NCBI GenBank assembly: GCA_964036195.1
Contig: OZ038451.1
Location: 3,104,529 to 3,168,528 of the forward strand
DNA length: 64,000 nucleotides
Source of the DNA: Sphaerolaimus hirsutus
Lineage: Eukaryota > Nematoda > Chromadorea > Monhysterida > Sphaerolaimidae
Direction of reading: 5' to 3'
The notes under the pieces are model-generated. The model made no database searches. It saw only the letters and a list, made by a program, of their open reading frames with translations, and was not told where the DNA came from. Both the position numbers and the translations under genes were made by a program. Every line of letters begins with the position of its first letter. Within the stretch, counting starts at the first letter, position 1. Of the stretch, positions 1-10,200 are shown in pieces.

Positions 1-31
1 AAATGTTGTTGTTTTTGAAACAACAACATTT
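1..31. repeat. Perfect hairpin at window edge
   Basis: Positions 1-14 are the exact reverse complement of 18-31, with a 3-nt loop. It is followed by CCCATCCCTA, which resembles the right end of the TAGGGTTGG-type hAT elements seen elsewhere in this window. It is probably the right tail of an element that starts outside the window. Confidence 0.5.
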
Positions 32-165
32 TTCCCATCCCTAGTACTAACACATCATGGCTTATTTTTACACAATAAATGTCATAACTATACACTATAC
101 AGGCTGTCGGGCGCAGTGTCGCTTGACATCGACCCTGCATCGCCTTATTTCTTTGTACTGCTGTC
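32..165. other. Short unassigned flank
   Basis: Nothing recognisable. The last 8 bases, CTGCTGTC (158-165), are the left target duplication of the element that starts at 166. Confidence 0.4.
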
Positions 166-238
166 CAGGGGTCTCCTAGGGGGGGGGGGCTGCCCCCCCC
201 AAATCGGCCAGCTATCTATCTATCCCGGAGGCTGCTCA

Positions 239-243
239 GCTAT
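239..243. repeat. Left 5-bp target duplication of the BEL element (GCTAT)
   Basis: GCTAT directly precedes the left LTR and is repeated directly after the right LTR (12806-12810). The insertion hit the AGCTATCTATC phrase of the host MITE. Confidence 0.85.
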
Positions 244-1108
244 TGTGCTGACCGTGGCAAAATGGATGGATAAAGAAATACAGAGAATTGATAATTAGGC
301 TCATATTCGCACATTTACTTATTTGCACTAATTTACTTTTCATGCACTATATTTATTTACCACGCAAAATATCAAATTATATTTCCTGCACTATATTATT
401 TATCCATGGAAAATATTTAATTAGGAAAGTGTTTTATGATTAATAGATATGTTTATGTGAAATATTTAGGTTAAAAAGTCAAATAAGTTATTATTAGGTG
501 TATTAATATGAAATTAGGCTCATTCAACTCGCCGTAATTTTCTGATTATTATTATATATACATTTACATGGTTTACTTGCAATTTGAGAAAGTCAAAACT
601 TGTAAATATTTATGCTGAGTAATTATCTAGGCTAGCGTCCTAATAGAGAAATGGTGCCCTGTGTGTAACTAGCATTTACTGTACAAAGCCCTTCGCATAG
701 GCATTATTGTCATAACCTCGCTCACAACTATTTATATTTACTTAATAATTATAATACCCCGCTCAATCAAATATATTAAAGACTCTGCTCAATTACAACA
801 CCCATTTACCCCGAATAAGTCCCAGTTTACTGTTTATTCAACATACGTTTCCAGGAAGTGATTATTATTATTATGTTGAATATACCCTGTTCTATTTACG
901 TCATTAGGAACATTTGCACTGCTATTTAGATTTCCCAACCCTATCATATTAGTTCCAATGTGCGTCAATGTTTTCTGACAAATTGAACCAAATTAGTAAA
1001 TCGGCCGAGTTTGCCGACTTCGCGCCTCTCAAGATTAATAGTTTTCTATTAGCCCAATTTGTACCTGGTATTTCTTTACCATAATTATTTGAATGTATGC
1101 ACGCGCAG

Positions 1109-1115
1109 TATAAGG
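1109..1115 (+). promoter_or_regulatory. TATA-like box in the 5' LTR
   Basis: TATAAGG about 240 bp upstream of the LTR poly(A) signal, the usual order for U3 and R. The 3' LTR has the same box at 12376. No start site can be read directly. Confidence 0.35.
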
Positions 1116-1349
1116 CAACTGTTTCGGCTAGATGTGTTTATTTGTTACATTTATGTCTTATTTGTGCATTTGTATTAGGAAATTACTGTAGCTGTTTTTC
1201 TATACGTGATTTCCGTGTCTTAGCTACTTTGAGAGTTTTTACTTCAGTCTGCGGACCCCAAGCTACTGAACGAAAATAAGCTAGCGATAGAAACTTCGAC
1301 TAGGAAGCTCGCTAGGCTTTGCGCTTTGTAACACGCTGTATCTGATCGA

Positions 1350-1355
1350 AATAAA
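1350..1355 (+). terminator. LTR poly(A) signal
   Basis: AATAAA followed by a C/T-rich stretch. The copy in the 3' LTR (12617-12622) would end the genomic transcript. A second AATAAA lies near 1399. Confidence 0.45.
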
Positions 1356-1538
1356 GTACCTGAAACAATTCGAACCCCCTTTTCAACACACAACTACGAA
1401 ATAAACTCAACTTGGCTGTCGACAAGTGGACGTTCGGCAACAACGGGAAATCAACCACTCTAAAGGCCGTTTCTCACTACGGTCTTGGAGCTGCTGGATT
1501 CGGTGGTAGAAGACGCTGACTTCGGTGGCTTCAACACA

Positions 1539-1556
1539 TGGCGCAGCGAGCAGGGT
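1539..1556 (+). other. Primer-binding site
   Basis: TGGCGCAGCGAGCAGGGT starts directly after the LTR with no spacer. It begins with TGG, the complement of a tRNA CCA end. The tRNA cannot be assigned without the host tRNA set. Confidence 0.6.
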
Positions 1557-2078
1557 GATTGCATGACATTGTGCTATCACCAAGCCGGAACGGACATTGT
1601 GCGGCAGTTGGCAGAACTTCAAAAGTCCTGCTGAACATCAATTGGCCTTGGCTGAGCGTTGGCTGTTGATTTGCAGACAGCATTGTGCCAAAGTCACGGC
1701 ACTCCTGTCTACATCCTGGGAGCGGTTCTACGCTCACGCGCGGAGGACACTGGAGTTCTGACAAGCCTGTCAGGATTTCAGGCAGCTTTCACCAGTGTTC
1801 TGGCAAGGTGCTAGACGCTGGGCGGCACCGGCATTTGACAAGGAGTCATTGTCGGACGGTGGTCAAACTTTCGCTGGACGCTCCTGGTCATCCGGAAGCC
1901 AGTGACCGCTCGCACGTCCTTCCTATGCCAAGGGAGGGTGACCTGACGGAGACAGGATCGCCACAGAGCCACGCTAGTCAAAGGGCTGTTTTTGGGCATT
2001 CGCGGAGGTCCCTCGCTCCACTGGGTAAGAGTGGACTCATACCTCGGAAGTGCAAAAGTAGGGGTATCAGTGTACAAA

Positions 2079-2112
2079 GGGCTGTAGCTGACAGAGGGCT
2101 GTAGCTGACAGA
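2079..2112 (+). repeat. Two tandem copies of a 17-bp unit in the leader
   Basis: GGGCTGTAGCTGACAGA occurs twice in direct succession (2079-2095, 2096-2112). Confidence 0.8.
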
Positions 2113-2531
2113 GAGTGGATTTGAAAACCAAGTATTAGGATACTTGGTAGCGTGTAGGGGCTTTGCGGAGCTCCCATCAAATATACACGCTGTGCCTGCT
2201 CGGTACCATCAGATCAGACAGCACAAAAGTGCCAGAATACTGCATTGCACAGGCGCAATTGCAGAGCAGTGTACAGAAACACTGCCCAGAATCGGAAAGT
2301 GCACCAGAGTGCACAGGAACGTGTCACAGGCGACACGGCAAGCGCAGCACTGCGCACAGCGGCACAGGAGCCGCTCAGGAAAGCAAGTGGCCGGCGTGGT
2401 CACAAGGCACACAGGCGTGCCAGAAAGAGCGCCAGAGCGCTCAGAAAGAGTGTGTACGGACCCTCTTTGGGCGCACACTGCTGGGCAAATAAATTGTTTA
2501 TTGTCCAGGTGGATTTGACCGGTGTGTTGAA

Positions 2532-2640
2532 GTCAACGCGTGTAAACAATCACGTCAGGGGCTTTAGGAACACACCTGGTGCCAGTGCAGTAAAGGTCAA
2601 CGCGTGAGAACACGTCAGGGGCCTGTAGGACTGCATTGGT
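2532..2640 (+). repeat. Imperfect direct repeat just upstream of the polyprotein
   Basis: GTCAACGCGTG...CACGTCAGGGGC occurs at 2532-2580 and again at 2596-2640, with small indels. It could be an RNA element such as a packaging signal, but nothing in the sequence proves this. Confidence 0.55.
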
Positions 2641-2765
2641 ATTGTGCGTGGCACAACAAATCCGTGGTGCACAGAGCACTGCACAGAAAGACGCAGAGAA
2701 GCGTCACAAGCGTCACAGGCGACGCACTATAAAGAGAAACAGTGAAGGAAAATTCATCAGCAAAA

Positions 2766-4260
2766 ATGGTTTCGCCAACAGGTCACATCAGAAAGACCCT
2801 GGGGCCAGCAAAGCACAGGGTGGAAAGTAGATTGGCAAGAGAATTTGCCAAATATGACCTGGAACTATTTGCGGAAGCATCAAAGGATGATAAGAGAACA
2901 GAGATGAGAAGAGTGATTGCATCTGTCAAACAGGAGGGTGCAAAATTGGAAAGTGCAATGAATGCAGTGAAAACTCAATTTGACGCATGGAGGGATATCG
3001 TCAAGGACATTGACGAGCCCGACCAAATGGAACAAGAACAGAAGATATACCAAGACTCATATGAGGAATATGCAAATATGTCAGACTTGGTGACACAGAA
3101 AGTAGTAGCCATGAATGTGTACATCGAAGAGTTGCAAGACATGATCCAGCAACAGAGCGGAAATACCATGTATGAAGTTAACACAGCATTCATACAGCAG
3201 ATGGCTGCACAGATGGCTCTGACAGCTCAGGGAGCTGTTCAGGGACCCAGTTCAACCAATGCAACCACAGCAAAAAGCGTCAAATTGCAAAAACTGGAAG
3301 TGGAACAGTTTACTGGGGAAATTGTCAAATTTCGATCATGGTGGCAAATGTTCGAATCCCACATCCACAATCGGACAGATTTGGAGGACATTTCCAAGTT
3401 TTCATACTTGAGGAGCTTGCTGAAAGGCTCAGCATTTGGCATGATCAGTGGATTGAGTGTGACCGCAGAGAATTATGCACCCGCAATTGCAATGCTCAAG
3501 AAGAGATATGACCAGCCAGTTGTGGTCAGAAACACGCTGATGAGTAATATCATGAAGCTGCGACAGGCCAGGAATACCTGTCAGGATATGAGAATTTTGT
3601 TTGATGCAATTGAAAGGCTGCTCCAGCAGTTGGAGTCACTGGGTGAATCAGTGGAACATCCAATGCTGTTGAGCCAGCTGCAACAGAAAGTACCACCCGA
3701 GGTTCTCAGAGAAATCCAGAAGGAACAGGGAACTGAGGAAGCCTTGACGGTGGAAAATTTCAGAAAGCTGTTTGGCAAGCAGCTAGCGCTCAGTGAGGCT
3801 GTACAGCACGCACAGCAAACTGAGGCACCAGTTCAGCAATCGCGCCAGGGATTCGGGAATAATCCTCGCGCACAGCAATTCAATAATCGATTCCAAGGCA
3901 ATGGGAATCGATTCAGAGGGCCAGAGAACCCAAGGACCAGCACAGGGAGCATGTCTGTGATCCAGAATGGTCAGAGTGCACCACAGGCTGGATTCATGAA
4001 TCCTGGGAGGCCGTGTGTGTTCTGCAATGACACACAGCAATTACACTTTAATGATAAGTGTCCAAAGTTCAAAACTGCCAGAGAAAGGAGAGTGATTTTG
4101 TCAAAGGCAGAGCGATGCCTGAGATGCCTGCAGAAAGGACATTACATGAATCAATGTCAATTTACAAGAAGTTGCTTCTATTGCAAGTCCAATAGGCACC
4201 ACACTGCGGTGTGCCCAGAGAAATTTGGTGACAATAGCAATGGAAACGCTGGACGGCAAA
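2766..4260 (+). other. Gag region: DUF1759-like core and CCHC knuckles
   Basis: Residues 1-500 of the polyprotein. An acidic, coiled-coil-prone N-terminus precedes a core at about 173-320 with the F(T)GE...W..F...I pattern of BEL gag (DUF1759 type). Then comes a Q/N-rich linker and a zinc cluster: an atypical CVFC module near 415, then two canonical CX2CX4HX4C knuckles (about 449-463 and 470-483). The knuckles are expected to bind the genomic RNA. Confidence 0.85.
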
Positions 4261-7200
4261 TTCCAGCATTTAGAGCAAATGGTCAACAGAATGGCCAGCA
4301 ATCAACAAACAATGGCAGAAAGTCTGTGCCGACGGCCAGTCGACCAGCACAGAGCCAACAGAGAAAAGCCACAGTGAATTGTGTCACTGTGGAAGAAGCT
4401 GGACCAGAAGTGGTAGAGACAGAAACCATATCCAGCACAGTGGTCACAGAACCAAATATAAAGCAACAGAATACGTCAGTGAACCTGTCAGTAAACAGGA
4501 ATATGTCAATGCTGATGACAGCCAGAACCGTGATCGAAGCTTCAGAAATGGATACAGAGATGGAGCCTGAACAGCCACCACTACAGATTCAAGCGTTCTT
4601 GGACACAGGATCCCAGGGAACGTACATGTCAGAGAAAGTGGCCAAGAAACTCAATCTGAAGAGTACAGGTGAACACCACATCCAGGTGTACACTTTCGGA
4701 AATGAAAAGCCGCACTATAAAGTGGTACAGCAAGTGGAATTCAGAATGCGGCTCAGAAATGGCCAGAAAATTGATATGGTGGCTGATGTGGTCCCGACGT
4801 TGACCACAGAACAAGTCAAAGTGCCTGTGTCAGAACAGGATGAAAAGTACCTGCAGAAGTACTTCCCGGATGAGAGTTACTTTGCAGATAGAATTCCCAA
4901 GGAAAAGGAGACAGAGTGCAAGTTCAAGCCAGACATTATAGTGGGCTTGAATTATTTCTGGGACTTGATGTCCAGAAACACCAGTACCACCAGACTTCCG
5001 TCAGGATTGTATGTCATTCCATCAGAATTGGGATTACTGATGGGAGGTGGGCAGCTGACGAGCAACAGAAATCAATGGACCACGGATGGCGCATATCCGG
5101 TGGTGGTCAACACAATTGTGCATCAAATTCAGAGAGAAAAGTGGTACGAGGAAGCACCGTTGTCAATTGCTCCTGTACCAAATGTCAAAGACATGGACAG
5201 ACTGGATACCATTGGCATAATGGACCAGCCAGACCTCGTCGAGGACGATGAGGCCATCAAGCAATTCAATGAGAGTGTACAGAGAAACCCAGATGGACGG
5301 TACTCTGTAAAGTTCATGTACAAACCAAATTTGCATGAACTCCCAGATAACAAAGCAATGGCGTTCAAGAGGTTCAGGTACCTCACCAACAGGCTCAAGA
5401 GAGACCCAGAATTATTGGAAAAAATTCAGACAATCATGAAAGCACAAGAGGAGCAAGGAGTGATTGAGAAAGTGCAAGAGGATATTATGGATGGCAGAAA
5501 GTTCCATATTTTGCCTCATCAACCAGTGATAACGCCAGAGAAAACTACCACAAAGGTCAGAGAGGTATATGATGCCTCAGCGAAACCGCCAGGCATGCCA
5601 AGCTTGAATGAGTGCATGTACCGCGGTCCAGTGATACTACCACAGCTGGTAGGGATGCTGATGCGATTCCGGTTGCATGGAATCCCCCTGGTCGCAGACA
5701 TAGAGAAAGCGTTTCTGCAGATTAGTCTGCAGGACAGTGACAGAGATGTGACAAGATTTCTGTGGTACAAGGATCCCACGAAACCATCCATGGAGGATAA
5801 CATTCAGATTTATAGATTTGCCAGAGTACCATTTGGTATAATTTGCAGCCCAGCGCTGCTGGCGCTGACAGTCAGATACCACCTAAATCAAGCTGGCACA
5901 GAAAATGCAAAATTGATCGATGAAAATCTGTATGTGGATAATTTGATCCTCAGTGTGGACACAGAGCAGAAAGCAATCGAATTGTACCAGGAATCCAAAG
6001 TGCTGTTCACAGAGGCACAGATGAATCTGAGAGAATGGAACAGCAACAATAAGAGCTTTACTTGGCAATTGGCAGAGTCAGATGTGGCCAAGGAAATTGT
6101 CACAACAGTCCTAGGAATGAAATGGGACACAGAAAGCGACCAGATGTGGCTGAAAACGCCAAAGACAGTCCAGAAATCACAATTATCAGAAACTGACCAG
6201 AAAATCAAACTTCCCACGAAAAGGACAGTTGCGAAGGTGACTGCGGGATGTTTTGATCCAATGGGACTCGTCAGTCCTGTCCTACTGCCAGCAAAGAGAT
6301 TTTTGCAGACGTTATGGCATTCAGGACCAAGTGCCAAAGAGTGGGATACTCCCCTGTCTGAGGAACAGACAGCAATTTGGCAGCAATTGGAGACAGAATT
6401 GCTCAAGGTTGGACAGATCAAGTTCAACCGAAATTTGAATTATCAGAGTGGTGAAGATGCACAACTGCACATTTTCGTCGATGCCTCAGCAATGGCATAC
6501 AGCGCAGCGGCATACATATGCCAGAAAACAGAAAATGACAGCGGCACGTCAAGCCTGCTGTACTCCAGATTGAGACTCGCTCCAAAGAAACCAGAAGTGA
6601 CAATTCCACGGCTGGAATTGTTAGCAATGTTGATTGGCAGCAGAATGTCAAAGTTTATTCACAAAGAGCTCAAGGACGTCAAATTCAGTCAAACAGTTGT
6701 ATGGTCAGATTCAACCTGTTGTCTGAAGTGGCTAACAACAGCGAAGCCACTGGCATGTTTTGTCAAGAACAGATTGGATGAAATCAGGAAAATTCAGAGT
6801 GAGACAGAGAACATGCACATCAGACACATCGCAGGACTGGAGAACCCAGCTGACATGGCCACAAGAGGCATGAATATGTCAGAGTTGGAAGGCAGTAACC
6901 TGTGGTGGAAGGGGCCAGAATGGCTAATGACTGGAGAGTGGCCAGAGCCAAAAGTGGAGCCAGTCACGCCAGAAGTAATGGCAGAAATCAAGAAAGAAGA
7001 GCTCAAGATCCCAAAAGCCAGTCCAATTTACCTGGGCGCTACACAGCAAGTGGTCAGTGACCCAGATGCCAGCAATGTGCAAGCTGATGAAAGCAAGCAA
7101 AGCAACCCATTGGGAATTGAGATTCAGAGATTCTCATCACTGACAAAGTTACTGGATGCAACAGTATACGTGATGAGATTTGTGCGACAGATGCACGAAA

Positions 7201-10200
7201 AGTGCAGCAAAAATGACAGTCAGAATGGATTGTCAGAAATCATGAAAAGTATCTGTGGTACAATAAAACCACAGGGAATTATCAGTATTGAAGAGAGAGA
7301 GATTGCGTTGAAATATTGGATCAAAGTGACGCAACAAAATCATTACAAAAGAGTGGCAGAGATTCTGGCAACAGGCCATAGCAAAGGCAGCCAGGATGGT
7401 AAGAAAGCAGCTGCAGACCAGCAGTTGATCAAATGGCTCAATGTGCAAATGCATCAGGATGGAATCCTGAAGTGCCATGGCAGAATGGAGCATACAGACC
7501 CACAGGAGGTCACAGTGCCACTCATACTGTTGCCAGCAACGGCTACAGTGACTCAGCTGATCGTCAGAGACCAGCATGAAAAGTTGATGCACGCAGGAGT
7601 GCAACACACATTGGCAGCAGTCAGACAAAAGTACTGGATTACACAGGGCAGACGGGTGATCTACAATGTGACCAGAACCTGCCCAACCTGTAAGAAATTG
7701 GGAGCGAAGCCGTACCAGCTTCCACCAATGCCAGATTTGCCAGAAACCAGAGTTCAGAGAGCTAGACCGTTCCAGTACACGGGCTTGGATTATTTGGGAC
7801 CAGTTTGGTACAAAGTGGACAAAGATCACAAGAAAATGTGGATCTGTTTGTTCACATGTATGGTGACACGTGCAGTTCACCTGGAAAGTGTGCTGGACAT
7901 GACAGCACAGGAATTCCTGAACGCAGTCAGGAGATTCATCGCCAGGCGTGGAAAGCCTGAGGCAGTAATTTCAGACAATGCGACGCAATTCAAATTGACA
8001 GAGAAAGTGCTCAGCTCAAGCACTGACAAGGCCATCAATACTGGAAAGGAATGGTCAGAAATGGTCAAAAGTGGAGCAGTACAGACTTACTGCTCACAGC
8101 AACAAATCCAATGGAACATGACTACTCCTATGGCACCATGGCAGGGAGGAGTCTATGAGAGAATGGTGGGCATCACCAAGAAACATTTCAAGGCAGCTGT
8201 AGGACACAGAATGTTAACCCTGCAAGAATTGTTGACACTTCTGCCAGAAGTTGAAGCAGTGATCAACAGCAGACCAATCTCTTACATCTATGGTGATGTA
8301 AAAAGCCTCAGAGTGCTGACACCAAAAGACTTCCTGACAGGGGAAGGTCAGATTGGAGCACCACAGTTTGACGCAGACAAAGATGGAGAATTTGTGCCCA
8401 GAATGGATAACACAGCGAAACTGCAGAAATATTGGGAGACAACCCAGCAAACTTTGGATAAGTTCTGGGACTTGTGGCATCAAGAGTATATCCCGAGCTT
8501 GAGGGAAAGAACTCAGGTGACGCACAAACATGGCAGATTGACAGCGACTCAAGAACCCAAAGTGAATGAAGTTGTGCTGATTTATGAAGAGAACATGCCC
8601 AGAGGTGCATGGAGGATGGGTCGCATCGAGCAGTTAGAGCCCAGCAAAGATGGACAGATTCGCTCAGCAAAAGTCAGAACTGCCAACAGAAATGTGGTCA
8701 GCAGACCACTCAATCAATTGTATCCGCTGGAAATCAATTCAAAGACAATGGATATCCCAGAGACAGCAGTGACAGTCAAAGTAAATTTACTGGACCCAGC
8801 AATTGTCCAGAAACATGTCAGAAATCAGAGCTCGAACAGAGACTCTGTACAAAACCCTGCTCAGAGGAACTCAGCATCGGATAGAGTCCTGAGAAGTGCA
8901 ACAGGGAAAGCCACAGCAACCACCAGCAGTCTGGTGATTGGAATGCTGTGCATGGTGTTGATGCTGACAGGCATGTCAGAGTCAGCAACGCTGAGAGAAG
9001 CCGGCAAGGCTTACAGCGAAGTATTTTCTAGAACATACGTTCTAGAAACCTCGACAGTAAGGCCACCATCATTGGCAGCGCATCATGGATTGCCGCCTTT
9101 GCCTTCAGAATGGCCACCAAAATCTGTCAGAGAAATGCAGACTTATGAGAGATTCAAAGATGCAATCAAGGATCATCCTGTGGAACAGGTGATCAATTCA
9201 CAAAGCCAGAAGTATCAGATTTGCACCAGTGGAAGGCATGGACATGCGCTTACAGTTCCTGAAGAAGTGCAGTGCCATATCCCACCAAGGAATTTTGTCA
9301 AGGCAATGAAAGTTACACTTTACGCACAGAGACAGATTCCACAGAAAGAGAAAGCATACAGATGCTACATCAGAATCAAAGAGATCATCACACACACCAG
9401 TTTCTGGGGAGCGAAAGGCATTACAGGCAATTTTGAGAAATACCAGCAAGTTGGCGTGGTAGCCTGTAACTATGCAAGAATTCATAAGATGTTCAGAGGA
9501 ACACCTTTGGTGGAAATGGAACCCAGAGTGTGGACAACCAATCAAACCTTGAATGTGGAATATTCATGGTGTTGTCATGACAAAGAAAATGTCGTCAGTA
9601 ACTTCTACATGGAAGAAGGAACCGTGGCTTCACTCGATGGAAAGACTGTAATCAGCGACTTGCAAGATTTCAGCCAGTGCAGAGCCATGATGGGACACTG
9701 CAGAGACCACAATTATGGAATCACAGTGTGGGATACAGAGAACTTCAAACATCAATGTGCATATGAGAGAATTGGCAGATTCAAATCAGAGATATCTGGC
9801 CAGACAATTATTGTGTCAAAATTGCAAGCAGCATACTCCCACAGCAACAAGACAAAGAGGCCAATTGGCTCAGAATGTGTTCCAGGAGACACATACTACA
9901 CCGATCAAGGAGGTGTATTCATCCAGTTTGACAGAAGAGAAGATGTGCCTGTGGAATGGGCAATGCCAGGAAAGATAGTGGAGGCGAGAGAGTCAACAAT
10001 CAGTGGAACATTGTATGCCAGATTGGACGACAGAAACTCCAAGTTTCAGTTCCTGCAACATGTGGTCAGAGAAATGACTCAGGCACAATTTGCGATTGTA
10101 TGGCATCAGTTATGTCAACTTCGCAAGAACCAGCTGGACATGTTGACTCAGCTTTTCCGCATCGATCCAACATTGGGAATTCGAGCCATGCTGGGAAGAC

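Larger units (their letters stand above)
244..1538 (+). repeat. 5' LTR of the BEL element
   Basis: 1295 bp, TG...CA termini, matched by 11511-12805 at a constant offset of 11267 bp. It is AT-rich in its first kilobase. It contains a TATA-like box (1109) and a poly(A) signal (1350), which gives a probable U3-R-U5 layout. The 60-codon frame at 1097-1279 is repeated in the other LTR and has no sign of being a gene. Confidence 0.95.
1557..2765 (+). other. Long untranslated leader of the BEL element
   Basis: 1.2 kb between primer-binding site and polyprotein ATG, much less AT-rich than the LTR. Several overlapping frames of 60-140 codons occur on both strands, but none resembles a known family and none is clearly coding. 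It contains two short internal duplications (2079-2112 and 2532-2640). A role in packaging or translation is a guess. Confidence 0.5.

Noticed and set aside
1097..1279. 60-codon frame in the 5' LTR (repeated at 12364-12546)
   Set aside because: Present twice only because the LTR is duplicated. No domain, and it overlaps the TATA-like box region.
1685..2607. Overlapping frames of 90-140 codons in the BEL leader
   Set aside because: Several frames on both strands are open at once because the region is less AT-rich; none resembles a BEL protein.
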